Shown here piece by piece: positions 55,940-64,000 of a DNA stretch of 64,000 nt. How positions within the stretch are numbered: the first letter of the stretch is position 1; each line of letters starts with the position of its first letter. Under the pieces are notes generated by a model that made no database searches, was not told the origin of the DNA, and worked only from the letters and a program-made list of their open reading frames with translations. This stretch comes from Candidatus Lernaella stagnicola (GTDB lineage: Bacteria > Lernaellota > Lernaellaia > Lernaellales > Lernaellaceae), in the NCBI GenBank assembly GCA_030765525.1, contig JAVCCK010000023.1:148837-212836 (forward strand), read 5' to 3'. Position numbers and translations under genes: made by a program.

Positions 55940-57046
55940 TTACAGCCCGCTCACCTCGCCGGAGCGGCCCGACATCTCCACGTAGCCGCGGCCCGTGGTC
56001 GGCCGGCCCTGCAAGCGGCCGGTCACACGCATCGAACCTTCCCAATACGTGAGGCCGGAGAGGAACATGATCAATTCCTGATCCTCCAGCGTGGCGGTGA
56101 CAGTCAAATCGGCGTCGTATTTGGGGATGCGTAAGCGCCACTTAGTAGGGTAGACCGTACCGGTGTGCGGGCTCGTCCAGTGCTGCAACTCCGTGATGAC
56201 GAACTCATCGGCGCCCAAATGCTCGGCGCGGCCGTCGGCGAAGACAAAGGTGCCCGCGCTATCGGCATCGACGCTGCCGTCGCGACGCCGCAGCAAAAAG
56301 GCCATGACCTCGCGATCATCGTCGAGTTGCAGCGAAAACCAATCCCACCCGATGACGTGCTGGCTGAGCGGTTCAGAGAAGATTTCGTGATCCATCCACG
56401 CCTGGCCGCGCTTGACGTGTAGGCGCTCGCCGTGCGCCCGCAACTCGCCGGCGACTTCGTAGCGCGTCACGCTCATGTAATAGCTGCGCGCTGTGCTGTC
56501 ACGCCCCTTGGTGCTTACGCCGTTGACTCCGTGCACAACCGGCGCTTTTTGCGGCGTAAGAATCAGATCGACGGCGAAACTGCCGTCGGGCATGGCGGCG
56601 TGCAGGCGCGTTGTGTCGCCGACGCCCAGCATCTGCCAGTCGCCGGCCCAAACCTTGAGCATATCCTCGCGGTCACCGCCCAGGCGCTCCGCGCCGACGC
56701 CGACGTTCTCGGCATAATGGAAAGCGCCGCCGGTTTCGTCGGTGATCGCGAAGTGCGCGAAGTAGATCGGATTCACGAACTTCCAAATCGGCATTCCGAA
56801 ACGCACGAGGCTGTCGGTGCGATGGCGGAAAAAGACGACTTCAAAGCCGTACTCACCGCCGTCTTCGGTTTCGAGGTGGCCGGTGTGGTACCACCATTCG
56901 GTTCGGAAATCGCGATGCGCAAAGTGATCGCGCGGAAAGATGATCGCCCGCTCGGGGGTGACCGCCTCGTAGCGCACGGCCGGCGGTTGGCAGACCGTCA
57001 ATACAAGTAGGCACGCGATCGCCAGACAAACGTGGCGCGCCGTCAT
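55940..57046 (-). CDS. CrtC/AttH-like lipocalin-fold lipoprotein, copy 2
   Basis: A 368-aa protein. ATG 57046 overlaps the previous stop by 4 nt (ATGA). The N-terminal signal ends near C19 (LTVC, an imperfect lipobox). The body matches the exported 'predicted secreted hydrolase' group with CrtC/AttH-like lipocalin domains: FPRDHFAHRDFRTEWWYHTG, WMDHEIFSE, IGWDWFSLQLDDDREVM and a final YWEGSMRVTG with GRGYVEM. It is a tandem paralogue of the next gene. Members of this group are often encoded beside ABC transporters of lipoprotein or lipid type, but none is present here. Enzymatic activity is unproven. Confidence 0.85.
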   Translation of the reverse strand: MTARHVCLAIACLLVLTVCQPPAVRYEAVTPERAIIFPRDHFAHRDFRTEWWYHTGHLETEDGGEYGFEVVFFRHRTDSLVRFGMPIWKFVNPIYFAHFAITDETGGAFHYAENVGVGAERLGGDREDMLKVWAGDWQMLGVGDTTRLHAAMPDGSFAVDLILTPQKAPVVHGVNGVSTKGRDSTARSYYMSVTRYEVAGELRAHGERLHVKRGQAWMDHEIFSEPLSQHVIGWDWFSLQLDDDREVMAFLLRRRDGSVDADSAGTFVFADGRAEHLGADEFVITELQHWTSPHTGTVYPTKWRLRIPKYDADLTVTATLEDQELIMFLSGLTYWEGSMRVTGRLQGRPTTGRGYVEMSGRSGEVSGL

Positions 57047-58191
57047 TGCCGCACCGCGGGCCGCAAATCGCGCCGATCGGTCAGTTGGTGGACTTGATGC
57101 GTGTTGCCGCACAATTCCACGTAGCCATGCCCCGCAACGGGTTCGCCGTTTTTCGTGCCCCGCGTCACGACCAGCCCTTCCCAATAGATCACCCGCGTGG
57201 TCTTGCGGCTGTTGACTTCCTGGTTGTCCAGCGCCGGCCACACGTCGAATTCGAGGTTGAGTTTGGGAATCCGCGCGCGCCAATCCACCTGGTAGTCGCC
57301 AGCGCCATATTGCGATTTCCAACTGCGTCGCGGCTCGAGCACGATATCTTCCTTGCTTAGCGCTACCGTCGTGCCGTCGGCGCGTACGTAGGTGCCTTTG
57401 GACAGCGGGCCCCACGAGCCGTCGCGTTGTTTGAGCATGTAGAGCATCAGTTCGGTGTCATCGTCGAACTGCAGCGAAAACCAGTCCCACCCCAGTTGAT
57501 CGGGCGCGAGTTGGTGGCTGCCGAATTCGTGGTCGCGCCATGCGGTGGCCCGCACCGGTTGCGAGACGCCGCCTATGGTCAACACGCCCTCTCCCACCAG
57601 TCGCGAGTGGGTGATGTAGTAGGTGCCGCGAGCGAAGTCCGGACCTTTTGATTTGAGGAAGAAGCCATCGCGGCCGTGGCGCACCGGAGCCTTGGCTTCG
57701 CGCAGCGCCAGCGCCAGGTCGAAGCGGCCTTGTTTGGCTTGGAGGTGATGAACGCCGTCGACTTCGCGGGCCGACCAATCGCGATTCCACACGAGGAAGG
57801 AATCGGTGCGGGCTCCGGCGTCGCCGCCTTCGGCGGTGCTCGGGGTGAGCCGTTCGGCGAAGTGCAGGCGTTGGCCGGCAATGTCGGTTAAGCAGAAGTG
57901 AGCCATGTGCCCGGGGTCGGCATACCAGCGCGTGGGGATCGTATAGAGGCTGTCGTCGGTGGTGCGCCGCACGAAAAAGACGAGTTGGAATCCGTACACG
58001 GCGCCGGAGTTCGTTTCCAGCCGTCCGTTGTAGTACCACCATTCGGTGCGGAATTCCGGATGCGCGAAATGGTCGCGCGGGAAGGCGAGTCGCGCATCGG
58101 GCGAAATAGTCGGGTACCGAACCGGCGCGCTTTGACAGCCGATGGCACCCAGGACGAGCACGGCAACTGCGATGATCACGAGACGTCGCAC
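57043..58191 (-). CDS. CrtC/AttH-like lipocalin-fold lipoprotein, copy 1
   Basis: A 382-aa protein starting at GTG 58191 with GGAG 8 nt upstream. A lipoprotein signal ends at C19 (GAIGC). Shared signature segments with its downstream paralogue are FPRDHFAHPEFRTEWWYYNG, WRDHEFGS, LGWDWFSLQFDDDTELM and YWEGLVV with GHGYVEL. The two genes are translationally coupled. Likely envelope-located proteins with a double-lipocalin fold acting on a hydrophobic ligand. Confidence 0.86.
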   Translation of the reverse strand: MRRLVIIAVAVLVLGAIGCQSAPVRYPTISPDARLAFPRDHFAHPEFRTEWWYYNGRLETNSGAVYGFQLVFFVRRTTDDSLYTIPTRWYADPGHMAHFCLTDIAGQRLHFAERLTPSTAEGGDAGARTDSFLVWNRDWSAREVDGVHHLQAKQGRFDLALALREAKAPVRHGRDGFFLKSKGPDFARGTYYITHSRLVGEGVLTIGGVSQPVRATAWRDHEFGSHQLAPDQLGWDWFSLQFDDDTELMLYMLKQRDGSWGPLSKGTYVRADGTTVALSKEDIVLEPRRSWKSQYGAGDYQVDWRARIPKLNLEFDVWPALDNQEVNSRKTTRVIYWEGLVVTRGTKNGEPVAGHGYVELCGNTHQVHQLTDRRDLRPAVRQ

Positions 58192-58300
58192 GATGAATCT
58201 CCTATCCGAAGTCGTCGCGGACTTCCGGTTTTAACCTGGGATTGGCCCTGTGTCCAATCTCGATTACGATGGCGCGCCGTAATGAAAAGGAGTCGCATTC

Positions 58301-58936
58301 GTGAGTCGCTTGGCGTTTTGTTCGCTTCTCATATTGTTCACGTTGGTTTTCGCGGCCGGCGCGGCGGCCGGGCCGGTCAGCGACAAGCTCACGCCCGCGG
58401 AACTGGCGCAGGTGAAAAAGGGCGAGGTCGTCGTGCACACCGACCTCGAAGGCGGCGCCAAAGAAGGTTATGCCGCGGCCTTCGGGATCATGCGCTTCGA
58501 CGACGTCAACCGTTTTTGGTCCGTTCTGTCGGATTACGACGGTTTCCCGGATTTTCTGCCGCGGGTGGAAAAAGCGGTGGCGCTCAAGAAAGAAGAAAAC
58601 CGGACCTGGCTGGAGTTGACCATCAACGGCAGCATCAAGTCGGTGACGTACACGAATATTTACACGCATTATCCCGAGCGGCAGCGCAACGAGTGGGTGC
58701 TGGACACCTCCCGACCGCACGAGCCTTATACGAAGAACACGGGCTATTGGCAGTTGGAGGAGATCTCTGACGGGGTATATTTGGTCGAGCACCAAAATGC
58801 CGTGGGTGTCGATTTCGGCCCGATGGCGGTGGTCGCCAATCGCGTCATGGCCAAGATGCTCAAAAATGACCTGCCGAAGATCATCAGCAACGTGCGTCGC
58901 CGCGTGGAGTCGGGCGGCGTCTGGAAAATGAACTAA
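58301..58936 (+). CDS. Exported START/polyketide-cyclase-like protein
   Basis: A 211-aa protein starting at GTG 58301 with GGAG 8-9 nt upstream. A signal peptide (residues 1-23, ending GAAAG) precedes an SRPBCC-fold domain similar to Coq10/START proteins (FWSVLSDYDGFPDFLPRV), which bind hydrophobic ligands. It is divergent from the lipocalin-like pair and may share lipid-binding biology with it. Convergent with the next minus-strand gene. Confidence 0.78.
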   Translation: MSRLAFCSLLILFTLVFAAGAAAGPVSDKLTPAELAQVKKGEVVVHTDLEGGAKEGYAAAFGIMRFDDVNRFWSVLSDYDGFPDFLPRVEKAVALKKEENRTWLELTINGSIKSVTYTNIYTHYPERQRNEWVLDTSRPHEPYTKNTGYWQLEEISDGVYLVEHQNAVGVDFGPMAVVANRVMAKMLKNDLPKIISNVRRRVESGGVWKMN

Positions 58937-58946
58937 CCGAACCCCA

Positions 58947-60017
58947 TCACGGAAAACACGGTTCGTTGTTGGACGGCGCGACACGCACCGTGGCGTCTTC
59001 GCGTGTCGTGGGTATGGGCGGTGCGTCTTGCGACCCGATGAAGCTGATGTTGCGCCACGCCACGGGGCCGTCGGATACGGCGAGTTGATAGCGGGCGGGC
59101 ACTTTCACCTCGACGACAAGCCGCTTGACGCCCGCCGGCAGTTTCCACTGCACGAGCGGTTGCTCGCTTTCCTGTTTCCGGTCGCGAATGATCTGCGGAG
59201 TCAGTTTGTTCGGCCCGGTCGAAACCACGAAATGGTCGGCGCGCAATCGGCTTAGGTTAGAATCTGTAAATCGGACAATGCGCACGGAAAGGAGAGGTTT
59301 TGCGAAGCGAGCCGGGTCCACGTAGATGACGAGAAAATCGTCTTGCCGCGAACAACGTTCGATCAACGAGCCGCGGTAACTGTGTTGGTAGGCCCCGAAA
59401 TAGAAGTAGTCGATCCACTGCTTGGACTTCCCGGCGAACCGAGGTTTGCCTAGCGGGTTGGGACGCAGGAATTCCCGCGGCACCATGTCCCAGCGAACGG
59501 GCGATTCGGCCATTTTGATCGCCAGGCGCAGCGCTTTGTTGGTGCGCAAACGCACGGCGCGCGCATCGGCGGGTATTTCGTAGGTCACCTCAAAAATGAG
59601 TTCGTTCTTGCGTAGTTCCAAAACGTGCGGCGGAGCGAGCGGGCGACCGTCGGCGGTCACGTGCAGGGTCTCGGGCGTAAACGCCAACTCGCCGCCGGCT
59701 CGATCACCTAACACTCTCACGGCGAGCACCGGTTTACGTAGCACGTCACGATTCGGGCGGATTTCAACGATCTCATCCGGCGTCACGTCTTTCATGAAGG
59801 CGAAGGGGAAGGTTTCGACGACCTTGCCGTCGCGGATCACCGTGGCGTGGAAAGGAGCGTTCGGCGGCGCCCCCTGGTCCACGCGGACCTGCGCGCTGAA
59901 CGGCGGCGGGGCCTGGTTGCTTCCGGCTTGCCCACCGCAGATACGGATGGCTATCCACGTCCCGGCCGCCAGGACTAAGGCGGTGACGATCACCAACGCC
60001 GTGATTTTTCCGCGCAC
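58947..60017 (-). CDS. Exported or membrane-anchored protein of unknown function
   Basis: A 356-aa protein starting at GTG 60017 with GGAGG about 5 nt upstream. One N-terminal hydrophobic helix ([19 protein letters not shown]) acts as a signal or anchor. The rest is beta-rich and basic, with no motif I recognise. It stands alone on the minus strand. Confidence 0.65.
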   Translation of the reverse strand: MRGKITALVIVTALVLAAGTWIAIRICGGQAGSNQAPPPFSAQVRVDQGAPPNAPFHATVIRDGKVVETFPFAFMKDVTPDEIVEIRPNRDVLRKPVLAVRVLGDRAGGELAFTPETLHVTADGRPLAPPHVLELRKNELIFEVTYEIPADARAVRLRTNKALRLAIKMAESPVRWDMVPREFLRPNPLGKPRFAGKSKQWIDYFYFGAYQHSYRGSLIERCSRQDDFLVIYVDPARFAKPLLSVRIVRFTDSNLSRLRADHFVVSTGPNKLTPQIIRDRKQESEQPLVQWKLPAGVKRLVVEVKVPARYQLAVSDGPVAWRNISFIGSQDAPPIPTTREDATVRVAPSNNEPCFP

Positions 60018-60269
60018 GAACTCCTCCTTTGCCGTGGGATTTTAGCATTTTATACGATGTCGTCATCGCCGTCGGCGAGTTTGCGGGAGGACAGCGCTTT
60101 TTTTCCGCAAGCGCTTCACTTGACTTCCCATTTAACGGGAACACATTTCTACGTAAGAACTGTTTTTATTTGGTTGGTCAGTGCGAGTGTGCGTCACGCA
60201 GCGCGGTGCCGCGTTTCGGATTACACCCGCCAACCGACATTAAACAATCACCCTAGGAAAGGAGGCATC

Positions 60270-60983
60270 ATGGCCCCAGACAAAGCCGAAGGCTGTGTCG
60301 CTACAGCCGAAGGACCCATCGTCCCATCGGAGGAAGACGCGACGGAAAGGACCGGCGAGCCCCCAAAAAAGGAGGTCAAAATGCAGGTAATGGTTGGTAA
60401 AAAAGCTCCGGATTTTGAAGCGACGGCGTTTTTCAACGGCGGATTCACAAATATCAAGCTCTCGGATTTTGCCGGCAAGTGGGTGTTTCTGTGTTTCTAT
60501 CCGGGTGACTTCACCTTCGTTTGACCGACCGAACTGTCGGCGGTCGCCGGCAAAGCAGCGATATTTGAAACGTTGGACGTGCAAGTGATGGCTTGCAGCA
60601 CCGACAGCCGTTTCGTCCATAAAATGTGGCAGGAGCAGGAACTCTCGAAGATGGTCGACGGCGGTTTTCCCTTCCCGATGCTCTCCGACGCAGGCGGGAA
60701 GATCGGCTCCGTTTATGGAGTGTATGACGAAGTGGGCGGCGTCGATGTGCGCGGCCGTTTCATTATCGACCCGGACGGCGTCGTCCAGGCCATTGAAATG
60801 TTGACCCCACCAGTGGGGCGCAAAGTGAGCGAATCGATCCGGCAACTCCAAGCCTTCCAGCATGTGCGGTCCACCAAGGGCGCCGAAGTGTGCCCGGCGG
60901 GCTGGGAACCGGGTCAACCGGTTTTGAAAGTCGGGCCGGAACTCGTGGGCAGAGTTTGGGAGGTATGGAAACCGACCGAATAG
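60270..60983 (+). CDS. Selenocysteine-containing 2-Cys-type peroxiredoxin
   Basis: The frame is open from 60270 to 60983 except for one TGA at 60522-60524, placed exactly at the peroxidatic Cys of typical peroxiredoxins ([14 protein letters not shown], normally CPTE). A resolving-type Cys lies in GAEVCPAGW. Two starts have good SDs: ATG 60270 (GGAGG) and ATG 60381 (AAGGAGGT). The second gives 200 aa with Sec48 and Cys171, matching the usual family length and spacing, so it may be the main start; the first adds 37 polar residues. Sec peroxiredoxins are established in some anaerobes. A candidate SECIS follows the TGA and a strong terminator follows the gene. Confidence 0.88.
60522..60524 (+). 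other. In-frame TGA, selenocysteine codon
   Basis: The codon replaces the catalytic Cys of the peroxiredoxin and is followed in the same frame by 153 codons of conserved family sequence up to the natural stop at 60983. Confidence 0.88.
60525..60551 (+). promoter_or_regulatory. Candidate bacterial SECIS hairpin
   Basis: Just after the TGA, 60536-60541 pairs with 60546-60551 (GUCGGC with GCCGGC, one G-U pair), exposing a GGUC apical loop 17 nt downstream of the TGA, the place and loop type expected for SelB binding (the E. coli fdhF loop also carries GGUC). A competing hairpin (60523-60545) with an ACUG loop overlaps it. Confidence 0.7.
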
Positions 60984-61030
60984 GCGACCTCGCCTTCTAC
61001 GGCCCATTATCGATGTGAAATATTCCGCAC

Positions 61031-61068
61031 GCCCCCGCCGGTTTTTCGACTCGGCGGGGGCGGTTTTT
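61031..61068 (+). terminator. Rho-independent terminator of the peroxiredoxin gene
   Basis: A 10-bp GC-rich perfect stem (61031-61040 with 61052-61061) around an 11-nt loop is followed by a T-run (61064-61068). It lies about 50 nt after the stop codon. There is no T-run in the minus direction. Confidence 0.9.
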
Positions 61069-61118
61069 GATAAACGCCTTTTCGTGTTTAAGCTCGTCTC
61101 GTCTCTCGCCCGGGCGAC

Positions 61119-61595
61119 TCAGCGCATTTGGGTCCCGGCCAAGTAATCTTTTGCGGCGGCGACCGCGTGGCACTTGATGCACATGCCGATTTTGCCGGCC
61201 ATGGGCTTGCCCATTGCTTCCTGAATTTTGCCGTCAGGCATGCGCATTTCGTAGTACCAGTCGCCGTTTTCCGGATCGTACCCCGCTTCTTTCTTGACCA
61301 TCACGGCGATTCCCTTTTTCACGCCCATCTCGAAGGGTTTGATTGAAACGGCACCGACGGGGGCTGTGAATTTCGCCTTGCCGATCATGTCCTTCAAGTC
61401 GTTGGAATACCATATCTGGACTTTTCCATGAGGACTTTTGCCCATTTTCATGCCGTCCATCATCGTGAAGAATTCGCCCGATGTTTTGTAGTCGGCCTTG
61501 AACTCGCCCGGGCCCATTTCGCCCGCCACCGCCCAAGCCACGCCGAGCACGATCACGAGCCCGAGAAACAACGCCAACACATTTCGTCTGTTCAT
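61119..61595 (-). CDS. Cytochrome P460-like c-type heme protein
   Basis: A 158-aa protein. ATG 61595 is preferred for its GGAG 6 nt upstream. A signal peptide or N-terminal anchor (residues 1-25) is followed by a beta-rich domain with YYEMRMPDGK and, near the C-terminus, a heme motif CIKCH at 139-143. This fits the small periplasmic cytochrome P460 family, whose members bind a single modified c-type heme. It faces the peroxiredoxin gene tail to tail. Its role here is unknown; electron transfer or detoxification is plausible. Confidence 0.8.
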   Translation of the reverse strand: MNRRNVLALFLGLVIVLGVAWAVAGEMGPGEFKADYKTSGEFFTMMDGMKMGKSPHGKVQIWYSNDLKDMIGKAKFTAPVGAVSIKPFEMGVKKGIAVMVKKEAGYDPENGDWYYEMRMPDGKIQEAMGKPMAGKIGMCIKCHAVAAAKDYLAGTQMR

Positions 61596-62305
61596 TTTCT
61601 GCTCCTTTTTTTTGAGTTTTCGCATCCCGCCACGTTTATATTTGTTATTTTATCATGTACGTACTGCCTCCGCCACGGTTTTTTCTTTGCGGGTGTTATT
61701 TTTCGGTGCGTGTTTCGGCCCACGTTGTCGTCCCCAAGCCGGGATACCTTCGTTTCCTACCGACGTAAATCCGAAGGCGGTTTCGGATTGGCCTCGATCA
61801 CGGTGTGGAATTATAGCCGGTAGGTTCTTGTCGCCCTGTCGTCGTCACGGGATAGAACGTTCGCTCCGCATCCGTTTTGCGGCTGCCGCCAGCCTCATTT
61901 TCCGGAAACATAACATTGACATAGACGCGTATAACGTCCTATTCTGAAAATGTTCATTGCGTTTTAGACCCTGCAACTATTTTCGGCATCAACCACCGAT
62001 CTTGGGGTCTGATAAACGCGTATACGTAACTTGAAGCGCGTTTTGGTTAGGATTTCGCGGTGATCGCGTACTCGTTTTTGTTCCACGAGGACCGCCGCCT
62101 GGAATTGTGTTGTGTTGGGATGGAGCCCGCATCGCGCTCCAGTCTTAATGTTTTGTGTTGAGATCAATTCGCCCACAACGGCGATCGATTTTGACAACTG
62201 GCGACGCCGCGGACGGCCGCCATGGAAAGCGCCGTTATTTCGTGGCTTGATTAATTGTTTCGCCTAGCTGACGGAAGCGATTCCGCCAGAATAAGGAGAT
62301 CTTCA
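61596..62305. other. Gene-poor region
   Basis: About 700 nt with lower GC and no convincing coding frame. A 77-codon minus-strand ORF (61964-62197) has no recognised motif. No tRNA, rRNA or CRISPR pattern is visible. Confidence 0.45.
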
Positions 62306-62572
62306 ATGGCGAAATGCGAAATGTGCAACCGCGACGTCGACACCACCGAAGTTACTATCGCCGATAAAGATTCCGGGGAAACCACGACACTACAGCTTTG
62401 CAGGGAATGCGCCCTCAAAAGCGCCGTCGCGATCAATGCCGGCGGCGGCGAAGCGCATTATGTTGAAGGAAGTAAAAACAAAACCCGCAGTTCCGGCTGT
62501 ATGGTTTTTTTGGTTGCAATCACGTTGTGCGGTGTCGGTACAGTCGCCGTCGCCTTTTCGTTGTTTACGTAA
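62306..62572 (+). CDS. Small zinc-ribbon membrane protein
   Basis: An 88-aa protein. ATG 62306 has GGAG about 8 nt upstream. Two CxxC pairs (C4/C7 and C32/C35) form a zinc ribbon, followed by one C-terminal TM helix (MVFLVAITLCGVGTVAVAFSLF). Orphan gene, function unknown. Confidence 0.7.
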   Translation: MAKCEMCNRDVDTTEVTIADKDSGETTTLQLCRECALKSAVAINAGGGEAHYVEGSKNKTRSSGCMVFLVAITLCGVGTVAVAFSLFT

Positions 62573-62785
62573 GCCGAGGTAAGGCGGTCAATAACCGCCC
62601 GTACCCCAAAACAAAAAACGTGTGGCAGACCGATGTGGGATATCTGTATACATTTCTATGATAATATATCAGTCATTGATTGGTTGGGCCTTTATCTGCG
62701 TTCACGAACACGCCGCCGCTTTCATGATGGTAGCGCCTTCTGAGGACTAGCCGCGATATTCACGAATCGTATTATACCGATATAG

Positions 62786-62860
62786 CTATAGTTTAGGTGT
62801 TGCCAAACTGGTGAGGCCGGCCACGCCCAGACTCGCAAACATCTCCGTTACTTGTTTCAC
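62786..62860 (-). CDS. Candidate 24-aa small protein or truncated gene start
   Basis: GTG 62860 is preceded by AAGGAGG with a 7-nt spacer, an excellent ribosome site, and followed by 24 codons (MKQVTEMFASLGVAGLTSLA and four more) to TAG. It may be a real micropeptide, or the 5' remnant of a longer gene lost by deletion. Confidence 0.35.
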   Translation of the reverse strand: MKQVTEMFASLGVAGLTSLATPKL

Positions 62861-63446
62861 GATTGAGCCTCCTTGGCGTTTTTCTGTTAAGTTCGTCTGT
62901 GCTTCGCGCTTCCGGTTCGCGCCGGTTCGCGTGACGAAACGATCTGCATGCCCATGTCACCCAACGAGCGGCCCGTGACTTTGTCGTTCCAACATTCTCA
63001 TAAGCCATATTTTATTTTTGGAATATTCAAGATTTCGCTTTCCCAGGATGATAGATTTCTGCGCGACGATTCGAGGTTTCACTCCTCACGGTGGGCGATC
63101 ACCGTACCGCGTCGTTGATCCTCAAATATCGTAAGAATTAAAACATAAGCGAAAGTACAGACCGACGCTTAGTGTCTTTCAAAATCATCAGCCGTCGGAT
63201 TCAATAAAACGATAGTGGCGAGCCGTTATTTAAGTAACGGGCGTCGTTGGGGCTATCATCAAATTACTCCAATTATGCGGCAAATTGGGTGTTTAATTTT
63301 ACGGTAATAATACCACGCCTAAGTTCCTTCCTGTATCTCGGTTTTTGCTTTTTCGTTTGGCGCCGTCGTGTCGCTTTCTCTCTTGAGATCGCAGCGGCCC
63401 CGCCGGCGCGTTGAGAATGCGTTTCGTTACTTGTTTCACATCGATA

Positions 63447-63475
63447 TTGACAGTGGATTGATGGAAATATATTCT
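63447..63475 (+). promoter_or_regulatory. Candidate sigma-70-type promoter of the FocA/NirC gene
   Basis: A perfect TTGACA (63447-63452) is followed by TATATT at 15 nt spacing (63468-63473) or TATTCT at 17 nt (63470-63475), about 120 nt before the ATG. Confidence 0.4.
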
Positions 63476-63597
63476 GAGCGCCGGTTGCTGTTCTCTTCAA
63501 TCACAGTGTTTCGTAAAATTCAGACAGTGACTCTTTACAAATGGTGTTCGATACATGGACTCACGAGGAGTCAATACAGCAAAAAGGGGGATGTTTC

Positions 63598-64000
63598 ATG
63601 AGCGAGCAAGTTTCTTTTGATGCCCTTATGCCGGCCTCTATGGCAAGTAAAGCCGAGACCATCGGTGTAAACAAAGGAAACATGGATGCGGTTTCCATGT
63701 TTTTCCTGGCGATCCTCGCCGGCGCGTTTATCGCGATGGGCGCCGTGTTTTGCACCACCGCCGTAACCGGCGGGGGTGACTTGCCATATGGCGTCACCAA
63801 GCTTCTGGGCGGTTTGACCTTCTGCCTCGGCTTAATTTTGGTCGTGGTGGCCGGCGCGGAGTTGTTCACCGGCAACAACTTGATCGTGATGGCCGTGGCC
63901 AGCAAGAAACTGCCAGTCTCCAAGTTGATGCGTAATTGGGTCATTGTGTATGTCGGCAATTTGGTCGGTTCGGTCGTTACGGCTTACTTGATGTATATGA
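63598..64000 (+). CDS. Formate/nitrite transporter family channel, 3' end beyond window
   Basis: ATG 63598 has a G-rich SD (AGGGGG) upstream. The 134 visible codons match the FocA/NirC family: FFLAILAGAFIAMGAVF (first TM with the family AGxxI pattern), LGGLTFCLGLILVVVAGAELFTGN (the AELFTGN signature) and LMRNWVIVYVGNLVGS. These pentameric channels move formate, nitrite or hydrosulfide across the inner membrane. The substrate cannot be assigned, because the rest of the gene and its neighbours lie outside the window. Confidence 0.9.
   Translation, partial: MSEQVSFDALMPASMASKAETIGVNKGNMDAVSMFFLAILAGAFIAMGAVFCTTAVTGGGDLPYGVTKLLGGLTFCLGLILVVVAGAELFTGNNLIVMAVASKKLPVSKLMRNWVIVYVGNLVGSVVTAYLMYM

Larger units (their letters stand above)
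62573..63597. other. Gene-poor, AT-richer stretch before the FocA/NirC gene
   Basis: About 1 kb without a normal-sized gene. It contains a 24-codon ORF with a good SD (62786-62860, minus), a 6-bp inverted repeat at 63223-63240, AT-rich tracts near 62640-62680 and 62770-62795, and a candidate promoter for the downstream channel gene. Confidence 0.5.

Noticed and set aside
60573..60983. Separate downstream gene starting at TTG 60573
   Set aside because: It is in the same frame as the upstream part and completes the peroxiredoxin fold; Sec readthrough explains it better.
61919..62030. Two similar acgcgtata motifs suggesting an origin or iteron
   Set aside because: Only two imperfect copies at irregular spacing; no DnaA-box cluster or replication gene nearby.
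61964..62197. 77-codon minus-strand ORF in the gap after the P460 gene
   Set aside because: No SD, no recognisable motif and an irregular composition; not supported as a gene.
62583..62599. Hairpin GGCGGT/ACCGCC after the zinc-ribbon gene
   Set aside because: Six-bp stem without a following T-run; not supported as an intrinsic terminator.
63368..63601. 77-codon plus-strand ORF before the FocA/NirC gene
   Set aside because: No SD and no motif; it overlaps the likely promoter and the start of the channel gene.

Overview
The window is high-GC Gram-negative bacterial DNA with dense, mostly minus-strand operons. An Asp/Asn-rich lipoprotein linker, many GTG starts with strong Shine-Dalgarno (SD) sequences, a selenoprotein, a glycyl radical enzyme and a formate/nitrite channel suggest an anaerobic or facultative deltaproteobacterium-like lineage. 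This is inferred; no rRNA or marker gene is present. Two genes carry single-base frameshifts, so draft or metagenome assembly errors are possible.

Region A (1-15332), a tubulin/VWA/ATPase locus. Leftward genes encode a small membrane protein, two membrane-anchored VWA proteins and a tubulin/FtsZ-like protein cut by the window edge. Rightward genes encode a small membrane protein, a zinc-ribbon membrane protein, a HerA-like ATPase and a small helical protein. Two unrecognised minus-strand proteins follow (one with about six TM segments).

Region B (15566-17811): an exported Asp/Asn-linker lipoprotein and a glycine-rich RRM protein with its own terminator.

Region C (18172-41786), the most striking part. 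Twelve minus-strand genes, 28 nt or less apart or overlapping by ATGA-type junctions, encode in transcription order: an unknown 708-aa protein, a zf-HC2-like protein, an unknown 384-aa protein, a double zf-HC2-like protein, a CHAT protease fused to Clp-N-like repeats, a giant helical-repeat protein, a single-NBD ClpB-like AAA+ ATPase, a Ser/Thr kinase, a second TPR-like protein, a small J-like protein without HPD, and two Hsp70-like proteins with an inserted beta-sandwich. I read it as one chaperone-unfoldase-protease-kinase system that I do not recognise.

Region D (42484-49646): an exported protein, a membrane protein, an apparent gene remnant, a low-GC REase-NACHT (Avs/bNACHT-like) defence gene and a frameshifted FGGY kinase.

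Region E (49643-64000): a glycyl radical enzyme with an N-terminal SCP2-like domain, a frameshifted hybrid histidine kinase, two tandem CrtC/AttH-like lipoproteins, a START-like exported protein, an exported unknown, a selenocysteine peroxiredoxin with a candidate SECIS, a cytochrome P460-like protein, a zinc-ribbon membrane protein, about 1 kb of sparse AT-richer DNA and the start of a FocA/NirC channel.
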